A stretch of 64,000 nucleotides of DNA. Origin: Fallopia convolvulus. Taxonomy: Eukaryota; Streptophyta; Magnoliopsida; Caryophyllales; Polygonaceae. Shown here piece by piece: positions 29,587 to 40,653 of the stretch (positions within the stretch are counted from its first letter, which is position 1; every line of letters starts with the position of its first letter). Below the pieces are notes generated by a model. The model made no database searches, was not told where the DNA came from, and saw nothing but the letters and a program-made list of their open reading frames with translations. A program made the position numbers and the translations under genes. The DNA is taken from positions 43,478,943-43,542,942 of the forward strand of contig OZ024730.1 of assembly GCA_964016875.1 (NCBI GenBank), in the 5' to 3' direction.

Positions 29587-31421
29587 TGTAACATCTCCGA
29601 CCAAAGTGCATATGTCATTTTGCATTCATATCATATTAAGAGCATATGAATAGTATATTGACATGATATATAGTGAATTTTTATAAGTAATATTTATTTT
29701 CTAATTAATTTTATTATATTTTAAAAAGTTTTTAAGTAAAAATTAATTAATAATTATTTCAGGATAAAGTTTGTAGTAAAGGAGATTTGAGGGTGGAAAT
29801 CGCAATTTCGGAAAATTTTTAACCGACTTCGTAGTTTTTGTCGGCTTCACTTTCAAATTGATATATATATATATATATATGTTCATGTTCTTTGACATTC
29901 ACCGTCAAGTTACGTAGGAGAAAAAAAAGAGAGAGAAAAAAGAGAGGAGAAAAAGAAAAGATTTGAATTTTGGTTGTTTTTGTTGGATTTGGTACACGAT
30001 ATCTTCAATCGGGTTTTCATTTCGAAGTACAAGTGTGGTTTTGTAAGTTTTAACTAGTTAGTTTATCTGGATTTTTCTAATTTTTCCAGATCTAGATCTA
30101 CAGTTGCTTTTGTTTGAGAAATCAGTTGATCTATAGTTTTCAAAGGGTGTTTTCGATATCAGATTTATATTCGGTAAAAGATTTCAGAGTGATTTTAGGG
30201 TTTCTCTTTGTAATGATATTAGGGAGCCCTTTGATCAAGTTTTCCAGAAAGGTTTGAACGAGAAAAATGTTCTTCTATATATATAGTTTATTGTTGTCAA
30301 GTTTTAAAGGATTTGGAAAGATACGCAAGAAGTTGTAATGCATTCTGGCATTTCATTGCATTTGGGGTTAGAGTTTGTAAGAGTTAATAGCCTAATTTGC
30401 ATTGGGTTACATATAGGAGCCCAAGTAATAGACCGTGGTCAGAGTCAAGGGGGAGAAATATAGTATCTGCCTTAAACATGTGAGTATAGACCGGGGATTC
30501 AACCCTATGTGCTATATGAGCTATATGGATATATGTACTTTATGAATATGTGTGTTATATGGATTATATATATGGATATATGTGTTTTATATGATAGCTC
30601 TGAAATTTTCAAAGTTGTTTGCATAGAAAGTATGTTAACAGATGGCATATGATATATGGTTACATGATGCACTTGATTGCATAGCATATTGCATGAGATT
30701 AAAAGGAATTGTGACTGTCTTGCCCTGAACTGTAATGAGGAAATCTTCGGATTTCTTTCTTAAAGCATACAAGATCTTCGGATCATACAGGACCTACGGG
30801 TCAATGAGGAGATCTTCGGATTTCTTTCTTAAAGCGACCATAAGAGTCATAATGAGGAGATCTTCAGATTTCTTTCTTAAAGTGGACCATAAGAGTCCAC
30901 ATATAGTAATCCCGGGGCTGATTCAGGCTTGAACAGTTCACATAATAATAAATCGGATACATTCGCATTTGCATATGCATAGTAAATTCTTATATATGAC
31001 ATATATATAATATGTATGTATATGTACATGAACTAAATGATTGGTTTTGTGTGAAATAATTGATGATGGTTTATATTCACTGAGTATGGGACTCACGTAA
31101 ATCGCAAAACAATTTTTCAGGTTCAGCTAGTTCTTACTGATGTCTGTCCGTTTAGAGGTCACATTCATAGGTCGGCTGGCTGAAGCTCTAAGCAACCTTC
31201 TCCTCCTCAATTTGCATCCTAAACATATGAGTTGTAATAGAAGTTAGAATATTAGATGTATTAGCATAAGAAGTAACTACCTATGTGTGTGTGCGCGCAA
31301 CCCTTTATGGTTGTTACTTTCTGCTTTGTGCTTATGTGGATAGTTACTATATGTGAATTATCTATTGATATAAGAAATAAGTTATTACTAAGCATACGTC
31401 ATAGAGTATAAGGGTGTCACA
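29587..31421. mobile_element. Solo-LTR-like insertion, 1835 bp
   Basis: Begins TGTAACATCTCC and ends GGGTGTCACA, giving inverted ends of the TGTrACAyCyC type. It is flanked by a 5-bp duplication, which together point to an LTR. No gag/pol sequence is inside, so it is most likely a solo LTR of a large-LTR gypsy element. Contents include an AT dinucleotide run (29864-29880), an A/G-rich tract (29918-29960) and three tandem units near 30735-30895. Orientation is not decided. Confidence 0.75.
30735..30895. repeat. Three tandem units in the solo LTR
   Basis: The word atcttcggatttctttctta recurs at about 30743, 30810 and 30863 (one copy has atcttcagatt), each followed by aaagc/aaagtg and a variable spacer of about 30-45 bp. 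It is a minor subrepeat of the LTR. Confidence 0.75.
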
Positions 31422-31426
31422 CTTGT

Positions 31427-32593
31427 TGTTTTGTGGAGGACAAGCAAGGATGAACACTCCTCAAAGGCACCGTTGAAAACAGGCTCTACCACTTGGTTTC
31501 GCCACGTCAGCCATCCCCCAACCCACATCGAGCTTATCTTGGAGAAAAGACCACTCTTTAAATATTTCATGAGCGTTTTGGTTACCCTCACGAGTCAGTT
31601 TTTCGTAGTCTAGTTTCTAGGTTTCAATTACCAGTTTCATTAAATAATTTAAAACACATTTGTGAGTCCTATCAGTTAGGGAAAAGTCACAGACTATCTC
31701 TTCCTAGTAGTCATGTTTCCAGTTTGTCTCCGTTTGATTTGATATACTCTGATGTTTGGGGGCCAGCCCCAGTTTCTTCATTTAATGGCAATTTTTGTTT
31801 CCTTATTTTTGTTGATGAATGCACCAAGTTTGTATGGATCTACTTCTTGTCACAAAAATCCCAGGTTCTACCCACATTTCAGTTATTCAAAACTATGGTT
31901 GAAACTCAATTTGCCACCAACATGAAACAATTCCAATCTGATTGGGTTGGTGAATACAGAAATGTCTCCCAGTATCTACAATCTCAGGGTATACTTCATC
32001 ATGTTTCGTGTCCTCACACTCAATCTCAAAATGGTGTTGCTGAACGGCGCCATCATACCATTGTTGAAAAAGGTTTGGCTTTACTCTCACATTCAAAAAT
32101 GCCTACCTTATTTTGGGAACATGCTTTTCACACTACAGTCTATCTTCATAATAGAACTCTGACTTCGATCCTAAATTTCAAGTCTCCCTTTGAAGTTCTA
32201 TATAACAAAATTCATGTTTACAAATTTCTTAATAGCTTTGGTTGTCTTTGTTATCCTTTTCTCAGTCCTTATACAACCAACAAACTTGAGTTTCGTTCAT
32301 CTCCTTGTGTCTTTATTGGGTATAGTTCCAAACATAAAGGCTATTTGTGTCTTAATGTTCCCACAAGTCGGTTTTACATTGCTCTTCGTATCATCTTTGA
32401 TGAGACTAATTTTCCATACCCCATTCATGCTCAAAACCCAGAATCCTTACCCGACATCATTTTTGAGCCGTCGGCCTCATTATTGCAACTAGCCTCTTCG
32501 CCTTGGCCTTCTCACTCTCAACTGCCACAACCCTTGTCACCACCACAATCCTCGCCCGAGCCATGCACCACGTCACCAACACCCTCGGCTAAC
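31427..32593 (+). pseudogene. Copia integrase
   Basis: After FVEDKQG and LLKGTVENRLYHLV (pre-integrase) the integrase core is open for 290 residues from 31724. It reads DLIYSDVWGP (first Asp), FLIFVDECTKFVWIYFL, FQSDWVGEY (second Asp), ILHHVSCPHTQSQNGVAERR (Glu), HKGYLCL and VFIGYSS. All three catalytic acids are present. The zinc-binding HHCC segment is only partly readable in 31560-31680. Stops occur near 31450 and 31560. The Pro/Ser-rich C-terminal stretch is cut at PTPSAN by the Athila-type insertion and resumes at 39936. Confidence 0.88.
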
Positions 32594-33662
32594 TGACTCG
32601 GCTAAAGTCGTTGTTTCCAAGATCAAAAATAATTTACCCTAAACTACAAACCAAGTATAGCATGGAGGCAAACAATATTAGGGTTTAAATCAATTGAAGG
32701 AAACAAGAGTTCATTCAATCAATTCCACCTTTTTAATCACTCGATCATTAATTCATCCACTTTTCTATTAATTCCTAATTTAATTCCAATCTTTATAAAA
32801 GATTTCCGCTTGTCCACGGTCCAAGCGAAATTATGATATGAACAAGAACACTTAATTCAAATCATGCAAGATATTAAGGATAGAAGGAAATCAATTCATG
32901 CAATCAAACAACGAGTCTCATGCATAAAATAATCATCAAATACTCTTCTCAATTCCAGTCCACGGTCTTGGAAAAGAGTTGTTTCAAGGATAAATAAGAT
33001 TGCACAGACAACAATCAAACCTAATCCAAACAGTAGATCTAAGTCAATCAAACAAGTTGATCAGGCTCATAAAATCAAACATAGATCATATAAATAAAAA
33101 CAAGAGTTTTGATATTAACAAAGGGATAGAAAAGTTACCAGAATCTCATGAATTACATAAAAAGGCTTCCTTGATCAAACAAACTCCAAGAGAAATTAGT
33201 TCTCCATAATAGAAATAAAAACTGAAATAAAATCTAGAAATTGAAGTCTGCTACGAAACTAGGCTTAAATAGTAGAAAATAATATCCGAAAACCTAAGGA
33301 TATAAATATAAATAAAGATAGAATAAAACGAAAGTCGGCGCTCGGAAACATCGCCACCCGCGAGCGCGGATCCCAACCCGCGAGCGCGGGTCCAGTAATC
33401 CTCAGCGTCGGCGGAATCAACATCACCCGCCAACGCGGGCCTCAACCAGCGAGTGCGGGTCCTGGATTCTTCGACACTTCAAACTTGTTTTCCTTAGCAA
33501 CCGCTGTAAAGTGGGTCTTTAGCTCGAACTTAGGACTTCTGACTTCAAAAGCTTCAACTATAGGCTTTTCTGATATTACAATTAAACACCCTAATCTAGC
33601 CTAAAACACTCAGAAATCCCAGATAAAATACAGAATTACGCTGTACTAAAACCAGCGTATCA
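32594..33662 (-). repeat. Athila-type 3' LTR
   Basis: 1069 bp running tgactcgg...gcgtatca on the plus strand (TG...CA). Its first 59 bases match 39877-39935. It contains several GC-rich words of the form cccgcgagcgcggg (33355-33395) and variants (33430-33465) in otherwise AT-rich sequence. The plus-strand sequence next to it, aattcccccatac (33663-33675), is the polypurine tract read on the minus strand (GTATGGGGGAATT). Confidence 0.85.
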
Positions 33663-33675
33663 AATTCCCCCATAC

Positions 33676-34317
33676 TTAGATCTTGCTCGTCCTCGAGTAA
33701 GCTCAAAATAAATCTAACAATAAATCCTATCAAAGATCCACAGGAACTAATAAGGGAATCTGAAAAATAAAAACTCTCAACTCACAACCCGAACCCAAGT
33801 AGAGAAATAATGAGCAAAGACATGAAAGCTCAAACACACACCTCACCAAAATACATATAAACTCTCAAGCTCTAAAAAGTGTAGAGCAACCTAGGATCTA
33901 CCTGATATCTAAAATGTAATCCCCAGACCCAAAAGTAGAATATGATCCTAAACACTCTGATTTTACCACTCATTCTACTTAGGCGCCCTATCGGGTTTTC
34001 ACTTAATCACTCATTTCATTTTTCATATAGGTGTGTTCACATATACTCACATCTCTCATTAACCTCTTATTACCCCAGCCTAATGCTGGTCCGGGTTACC
34101 TGCTTATTACCTGAGCCGCCCTTTCGGGTTTTCAACTCATCCTAGGATTTTATATGCCTTTTTCTCTTATTTTTATGGCTTTTTCATTTTTTTAAAATAA
34201 AATAAAAACATACTGAAACAAATGACAAAAAAATAACATGCAACTGTACATATATATCACAAGCATAGCATTGAATCCCCTCCCCCATACTTAAACTCTT
34301 CATTGTCCCCAATGAAT
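33676..34317 (-). other. Athila-type 3' untranslated region
   Basis: AT-rich, no coding frame. It includes two stretches with gcccta/gccgccc..tcgggttttca (33985-34010 and 34110-34130) that resemble each other. Nothing else is seen. Confidence 0.5.
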
Positions 34318-35193
34318 CTAAGAAATATAAATCAAAGTATAGAGGAGGGAATCAAAAGACTCACTGCTGACCTGGTGGAGGAAATGGTGGAAAATCTGGC
34401 CATTGGGTTTGGAAAAATAAAGTGGCCTGTCTCTAAAGCTCATACAGGCATCTTGTCGAACTGATAAATGTTGTAGTCCACTCAAAACTCGCTCCTCAAA
34501 TGTCATATCAGGAGTCCATGGTAAACCAAAAGGAGCAGATGTAGATGCAGAAGTAGATGCATGTTTAGTTGGGTTAGGTACACCCCAACCAGCTGTAGAA
34601 TGTGGACTAGGAACCCTAAACCAGTCTGGGCACTCAAATGGAAAAGGAAACAAGCACCTAATAATCCTCATGTCATGTGCAGATACCTTGTTCACCTGTC
34701 CTTGCCCTAGAAATGCCATAGCTAAAACATTGTGACACAAACGCACAAAAGGGTGGGGAATCTTACTATTTGTCTCCCCTGAATCAGTGTTGAAGGGGGA
34801 GCCAGTAAGTGCATACCAAAAATCAAAGAATGTGGCATTTGTCATTATACTCTTCCACCCTTCAGTAGGTGGAAAATTAATCCCAAAATTAAAACAAGCC
34901 TACTCACGGGATATAGTACAGACTCTATCACAAGCATGGAAAGTTAGAACACCATCAGAATAGCGGAATGTAGACAAAAACTCTATAGTCTTCCCTCTGT
35001 AGGTAGGAATAGGCATAGTACTGAATCCACCTAAACCCCTAGTCTCTAGCAACTGCTTTGTACACTCCCTAAATCCCAGATCTATCAATGTAGGGATGTC
35101 AAAAAACTTAGTACTGACAAATCTCCTAGTCTCATACTTGTCCCGCATCTCCCTCTGCCTATCATTCAGATTCTGTAAACCAAAATATGCCAT
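34318..35193 (-). pseudogene. ATHILA-type ORF (ORF1-family domain), one stop
   Basis: Two open frames, 35193-34900 and 34845-34318, lie in the same reading frame and are separated by one TAG after CTISRE. Recognisable features are KYETRRFVSTKFFDIPTL, LGFRECTKQLLE, PTYRGKTIEFLSTF, then FWYALTG, HPFVRLCHNVLAMAFLGQG and VNKVSAHDM. This order resembles the plant retrotransposon 'ATHILA ORF-1' family from memory. Its function is unknown. The stop would truncate it at about 98 residues. Confidence 0.65.
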
Positions 35194-36215
35194 ACTGAAA
35201 ACAGAACAGAATCGAACGAGAAATTACCCGGAAAATAAGTACCCGCCGACGCGTGTAACAAAACGAGGGCGCGGAATGGTGAAGGAGCTCACTCGCGGGC
35301 GCGTGATGGACAACGCGAATGCGGTTTTTTCAGAATCCCACCCGCGAGCGCGGGTCAGCAGGGGCGGTCGCAGGTTCTGCTGAAAACTCATATCTGAGTT
35401 CGCCCGATAATGGCGACAACAAAATCTCCCAAAAATTCTACAAATCAACAACAATTCTTCCTCAACTAGGCAGAAAATCGACTCCAAAAGCAAGATTAAG
35501 TACTAACCAATGTAGATTTGGAGCCGAAATCGCATAAAACGCCTTCATTCCAACCAAACGCCAAAAGCGTTGAATAAATTTTCCGGTGGTGGTAGCGAGC
35601 CGCGGACGCCAGTAGGGGTCGTGCGTGGGTCTCCGGAATTTGCGGGGGTAAGATGGAGGCGCGGTGGCTGTGGTGGTGGTTGGTGGGTCTTTGTGGTTTG
35701 GGGTTTTGGAATGGAGCTTTGGATTTTGAGTGGGGTATTTGATGAGGAAGGCAAGGAATATGTGGGAGAGGTTTGTAATGTTTTTTAGAAAGGCTTGGGA
35801 ATTTTTGTATTGTTTTGGGCTTGGGTTGGTACTGATTTGGGCTTTTCCAGGAGTTTCACCCGAAAATTTTTTATTTCAGGGGTTTCACCTAAAAGCCTTT
35901 TATTTCGGGGGTTTCACCCGAAAACATTTTTTTTTATTTTTATTTTTATTTTTATTTTTCTGAAAACAAAAACTAAATTCCGTCAAGGCCGACCCGCGAG
36001 CGCGGGTCCAGCCACGGCCTCGGGTCCAGCCTCGGGCTGCACTTCCTTTGAGATGGAAAAATTGTACCTGCAAATTAGCCCGACAAAAACAAAAACGAAA
36101 CTAATACTAAAACTAAACTTAAAAGACAAAAATAAAAGAAAAGAAAAACTTATCTCGGGTTGCCTCCCGAGCAGCGCCTTTGTTTAACGTTGTTGGCCCG
36201 ACGTCTTTTTATAGC
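35194..36215 (-). other. Athila-type region where RT/integrase should be
   Basis: About 1 kb without RT, RNase H or integrase motifs in any frame. It contains GC-rich cgcgagcgcggg words at 35241-35370 and 35990-36010, a T-rich stretch near 35930-35960 with several ttttatttt units, and three units of the type ggggtttcacc.gaaaa near 35850-35930. The sequence gcctcccgagcagcgcc at 36163-36179 (minus: GGCGCTGCTCGGGAGGC) resembles the sequence after pol in Athila elements, from memory. I infer an internal deletion. Confidence 0.5.
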
Positions 36216-36700
36216 TCAGAACGGGTCTTCATCTAATTGAAATTGGACCTTTTTCCCTTCATGTGCCATGGATAATAAGCCCTTTGAAACATCAATCACG
36301 GCGCTCGCCGTCTTCATAAACGAACGACCCAACAGTAAAACAGGGTCGTATCTCCCCTTACCCATTTCCAAGACATAAAAGTCTGTCGGAAAAATTAGAC
36401 CGTCCACCTGCACTAAGACATCTTCCAAAAAATCCTTTCGGATGCACATTAGAGTGGTCAGCCAGTTCAATAGTAATATTTGAATCTTGTAATGGCCCTA
36501 GACCTAACCGCTCATATATGCTAAGTGGCATGACATTTATGGATGCTCCTAAATCAAGCATAGAATGCTCAATTTTTTGCCTGACCAATAGTAACGGGAA
36601 CCGTAAACCTCCCTGGATCTCCATACTTCTTAGGCAATTGCCTTTGAAGCATGGAAGATACGTTTTCAACATTCTCAACAAGGTTTACTTTCGTAACCTT
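36216..36700 (-). pseudogene. Athila-type protease
   Basis: Reads MLDLGASINVMPLSIYERLGLG (about 36500-36565) with the DLGAS active-site loop that Athila-type proteases use. LADHSNVHPKG follows, then after a frameshift near 36440 LVQVDGLIFPTDFYVLEMGKG and LLLGRSFMKTASAVIDV. No RT follows. Confidence 0.75.
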
Positions 36701-38103
36701 CCCCTTCTCTTTTTGTTTCCTCTTAATAGTACATATTTCTTTCAGAAATTTAGCAAAACGAGGAATACTTTGAACAAGTTGAGTAAAGGAACATTTACCT
36801 CACACTTGGAGAAGGTTTCGAAAATCTCCTTGTCGTTGGCTGACCTCTTGGTGTTCTTTAGTGCCTCAGGAAATGGTGGAGCGGGCTTTTGCGAATCCAT
36901 GGGAGGAAACGAAGGCCGAACGTAACTATCGAAATCTGTCGAAGAAGGGACCCGCGAGCTCGGGTTGGGACCCGCGGGCGCGGTTTTGATCCGCGGTCGC
37001 GGGTTCTGTTTCACGCTCAGTTTTAGCTTTGTTTTCTGTACCGCGATCGGGGTTGTCCTCCTGCGAGCTCGGTTGGTTTCCACTGGCTGGGACTTCAATA
37101 TTCAGCTCTTTCCCACTCCTCAATGTGATTTCACTCACATTCTCCCTCGGGTTAATAGTCTGAGATGGCAGTTCCCCGAGTCTTTGGCTTCTAAACAATT
37201 AAGAATGGTTGCAATCTGACTTAATTGATTTTCAAGGCTTTTCACTGCAGCCTTGGTCTCTTGATTCTCCTTCATAAGTTGAGCAATAATAGCGGGATTT
37301 TCAGAAGGAACTTGGGGCCTTGGCACATAATTAGGCATGGGAACATAATTGGGTTGACCTCCTTGTTGTGGAAAAGGTTGTTGGGGTTGTTGATTCCATC
37401 TAGAGTTAGGGTGGTTAGCCCACCCCGGATTGTATGTATTTGAATATAGATTATTCTGGGGCCTTGATTCATAATTCCCAATAGCATTAACATCAGCTGC
37501 TGGCTCTTGCATGATAGGCCATTCATTAGAAGGATGGCCTGTTTCACCACAGATTCCACAAGACCTTGAACTTGAAGCTCCATTACCCACCAACATTTGC
37601 TTCATCATAGCCTTTAACTCCCTTACTTCAGCATTCAGGGAATCATTCATAGAATTTACAAACCTATTGTTGGACCTCTTTCTTTGGTTCCTGCATTGCT
37701 CAGCTAGAGTCTCCAACTTTTCAAATGCTTGCCTAGGAGTGAGATTCTCATAAGAACCTCCACATGACGCATTCATCGGGCGCTTATCAGCATCACAGAG
37801 CCCTTCAATGATATAGTAAATCAGGTCTTTATCAGTATAGCCATGATAGGGATAGCTGGCTATGAGTCTCTTGTAACGCTCATAATACTCATATAGATTC
37901 TCATCATCGCCTTGCTCCAAACTGCTCGGCTGCTTCTTAATTGACGTTTTCTTGGCAGCAGGGAAATATTTTTCCAGAAAAGCACCCTTCATTTGAGCCC
38001 AAGTAGTAATTGTCTCAGGTGCTAAGTACAGAAGCCATTCCTTAGCTACATCAGCTAAAGAAAATTGAAAAGCCCTCAACATCAGCGGATCTTCAGTCAC
38101 ATC
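36701..38103 (-). pseudogene. Athila-type gag, C-terminal part
   Basis: Reads TEDPLMLRAFQFSLADVAKEWL, FLEKYFPAAKKTSIKK, LYEYYERYKRLIASYPYHG and LTPRQAFEKLETLAEQ, the gag domain of Athila elements. The zinc knuckle is CGICGETGHPSNEW: the final Cys of CCHC is Trp (TGG), which should abolish zinc binding. A Gln/Pro/Asn-rich linker follows, then NPRENVSEITLRSGKEL, typical just before the protease. Frames change near 37140 and 36930. GC-rich cgcgagc words interrupt the linker at 36948-37010. Confidence 0.8.
38099..38103. repeat. Target-site duplication (acatc) of solo LTR
   Basis: acatc is repeated at 39310-39314. The interrupted gag frame (KPTDV|TEDP) is restored when the insert is removed. Confidence 0.88.
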
Positions 38104-39309
38104 TGATAGCGATCAAAGGACCATGAAAAAGACGCTTGCAAAGAAGGTGTTTAGGAGGCCAAGAACAAGACCTTTCCCAAGGTCTCGAGCGTTCAAGTTC
38201 AAAGAGGTATTCATATATTTGATATTATCTCTTCAAAATATTCATCCCTGACGTTCAAGGCCTCCACGGAAGAGAATCAAGTTTTGAAAGTTCGAAAAGT
38301 TAAGAGACCCGTCAAATTAAAAACAGTTCTCAGTAAACTGGTCATAACTTGGGCTAGTAAATTCATCTCAAGTCCGGTAAATCGGCGTTGGAAAGATAAT
38401 TAAAAGTCCTACAACTTTGTAGTTTACATCAAATTCAGAATTCAACAAAAAAGGTCCGAAAAATGGGTTTTACTGAGAGTTGTTCAAGTCTTACGGGAAT
38501 CTTATCTTTAGTTTAAATTTCTATCTTTATTTATGGACGTTTTTATGCTTTAACAATGAGAATTTCGACCAATAGGCTTATGTTAGTGGTTGATTATTCT
38601 CTCTTCTATCTTGTTTGTTAGAGATATTTTAAGTTTGTTAGGATATTTTCTTAAATAAATAAATCAGCCATGATTTATTTTATTTAAGGGAATCTAGATA
38701 GATATAGTTATAGATATTTATTATATCTTGGGAAGCAAGACATGGGCCAATTCTATATATTAGGGTCGGCCATGTAGTTGCCTTGCTCTCCAAGGTTTAG
38801 CTTTGTATTCTACTATAAATATTTTCAGTTTCATTAATAAAAATCAGCTTGAGAGAGATTAAACCCAAATTGGTTTAATCTATCTCTTGGGTTCCAAAAA
38901 TCACACGTGTGGCTATTGAATGTTCGCTTGCAATTACGAGATCAATTTCGTCATTCATCATCATCGATCTTCATTCCCTCTCTCAACCGAATTCTCTTGT
39001 GTTCGTTTAAGATTGGTTTTGTTGATTTGATCAATTAGATTGTTCTAGTTGTGATTGTTAAAGATCATTCTAGTTAATCAATCAGATTTCGCATTAGAGC
39101 CAATCTGATTGAACTATCAAATTTGAGTATTTCAATCTATCAAGCTCGTGTTTCTCTCATTCATTCAATTCAGTTCGTTGTTACTTGCGCAATAAGAAAT
39201 CTGATTTGGAAGCAATTGTAAGTTTGAATTTGGCATTACAAGGCAAGATCGGGACTTGTTGGGTCATATACGAGATTATCAAGGAGGATTCCGAGCCAAT
39301 CACGTATCA
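38104..39309 (+). mobile_element. Solo LTR in the Athila-type gag
   Basis: 1206 bp with perfect inverted ends TGATA...TATCA and 5-bp TSD. It contains no coding sequence. Read on the plus strand it has TATA-like tactataaatatt at 38812-38824 and aataaa near 38836, followed by CT/GA-rich sequence, which would fit U3-R. It is probably left after recombination between the two LTRs of a full element. Confidence 0.85.
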
Positions 39310-39314
39310 ACATC

Positions 39315-39578
39315 AGTCGGCTTCATCCCTAGACAGACAGAATGGAACTCTGTAAGATGTTTATTCGGATCCTCCCCACTCAGTGCATGGAACTTGGGTA
39401 GATAATGGAGAAGACCAGACTTAAGCTCAAACTTCACTCCTTCTCCTAGGGCGGGAAATTGAAGACCAAGCTGTAGTTGCTCTAGATTAGGCGCAGTCAG
39501 TTGCCTAATAGTACGATCTGCCATTGTTGCTAACTGTTCTTCAACCTCTGAATCAGATAAGGAAGAAGAAGATGACAT
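39315..39578 (-). pseudogene. Athila-type gag, N-terminal part
   Basis: 92 codons from MSSSSSLSDSEVEEQLA. LGEGVKFELKSGLLHYLPKF and LSGEDPNKHLTEFHSVC match the start of Athila gag. The frame is cut after GMKPTDV by the solo LTR and continues at 38098. Confidence 0.82.
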
Positions 39579-39853
39579 TCGAGCAAACTAAATGCCTAGT
39601 ACTTGAGCTTGAACTTGTCGACTCAACTCTCTTAGGGTCCTGTTAATTTCTGGATCAAACGGAACCACAGGCGAATTATTAGTAGAACGGGTAAGAACCA
39701 TAAGATAGGTTCTTACCAGATTCAGGGGTTCTGGACGAACCGAACCGCGAGCGCGGTTTTTAACCGAGGGCGCGGGTCAGCCGCCGGCATGGCCTTCGAG
39801 CCGCAATCGCGGGTCGTCAGAAACGCTGATTTATCAGAAAATTAAAAATCGAT
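39579..39853 (-). other. Athila-type leader between PBS and gag
   Basis: Contains an Ser/Thr/Asn-type open stretch without a good start and two GC-rich words: ccgcgagcgcgg (39746) and gagccgcaatcgcgggtcg (39798). Confidence 0.5.
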
Positions 39854-39871
39854 TCCCCGGCAACGGCGCCA
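39854..39871 (-). promoter_or_regulatory. Athila-type primer-binding site
   Basis: Minus strand TGGCGCCGTTGCCGGGGA is complementary to the 3' end of plant tRNA-Asp (which ends ...CCCCGGCAACGGCGCCA), 5 nt from the LTR. This is the standard PBS of Athila elements. Confidence 0.9.
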
Positions 39872-39876
39872 AAATT

Positions 39877-39935
39877 TGACTCGGTTAAGGTCATTGTTGC
39901 CAAGATCAAAAATAAATTACCCTAAACTACAAACC
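39877..39935 (-). repeat. Athila-type 5' LTR remnant, 59 bp
   Basis: Matches 32594-32652 with about 5 differences, then changes abruptly to copia sequence. About 1 kb of this LTR and its TSD have been deleted. Confidence 0.8.
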
Positions 39936-40083
39936 CACCTTTGGCACCATCGTCACCAAACTCCTCCATGCAAAACCTTGACTCATCACCGGCACCTCAA
40001 ACTGCTTTGCCTAATCAAGTAGAGGCCTCGGTTTCTACTCCTTTGCATGGTGATTGCGTCCCAGTTGCCTCTCAAGCATCAGG
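39936..40083 (+). pseudogene. Copia Pro/Ser-rich linker between integrase and RT
   Basis: Reads PPLAPSSPNSSMQN, PAPQTALPNQVEAS and CVPVASQASG, a typical low-complexity copia linker. It is followed by the composite insertion. The frame resumes at 52770 as TSSPTSTVPSYFRP. Confidence 0.75.
40079..40083. repeat. Target-site duplication (tcagg) of the composite element
   Basis: tcagg is repeated at 52765-52769. Removing 40084-52769 restores the copia frame (ASQASG|TSSPT). Confidence 0.75.
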
Positions 40084-40653
40084 TGTCAAGCATCAGGTCT
40101 CAAAGAACCGTAGGTTCGATCAAATATGATTTTTGTTTTTTTATCGTGGCTAAATTCAATGAGCTTTTTGCTTCATATTTGAGCTTCCTACGTATCTGAC
40201 AAATCAAAATCAAGTCATCGTAGCTCAAAACTTAAGAATTTGACATAAAGCCTTATTAAATTTGTTTTCATGCATCAAAGAATTGAATTCGGACCCACCT
40301 TCTAGGAAGGGTTGCCCAAACTCCCTTCAATTATCATTTGCATGTATCTATTATTTTATCATTTTATCTTGCCTTTAATGCATCAAAGGATGGAAATAAA
40401 CCCACCTTAAAAGAAAGGTTGTCTAAATCCTCCATATTATCATATGTGAAACAAAAGACAAGTTCATTTCACATTTTGATTTTATTTTAAATAATTATTA
40501 ATAAACCCAATATGTATGTATTTTATATTGGGTGCCCTACATACTCTTTTAAGGAGAATCAAGTCGGGCTTAGTTCTTAAAAAGAACTATTTAATTTTAT
40601 TATCGATTTTACCTTATGTTTGAAAGTCAACCTAAATTTTGTGTGTCAAATCG

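Larger units (their letters stand above)
32594..39935 (-). mobile_element. Athila-type Ty3/gypsy element, defective
   Basis: Minus-strand element with a full 3' LTR (32594-33662), PPT, an ATHILA-type ORF, protease, gag and PBS. The 5' LTR is cut to 59 bp (39877-39935). RT, RNase H and integrase are absent: only about 1 kb separates the protease from the ATHILA ORF region. It carries its own solo-LTR insertion at 38104-39309. It interrupts the copia Pro/Ser-rich linker. A matching TSD cannot be shown because the right LTR end is gone; the left flank is ctaac. Confidence 0.85.

Noticed and set aside
29580..31429. A 10-bp TSD reading (cacttgttgt) that would make 29590-31419 a MULE.
   Set aside because: The LTR reading (TG...CA with 5-bp TSD cttgt) gives inverted ends and leaves the copia frame restored; the extra shared bases are explained by the element starting in TGT.
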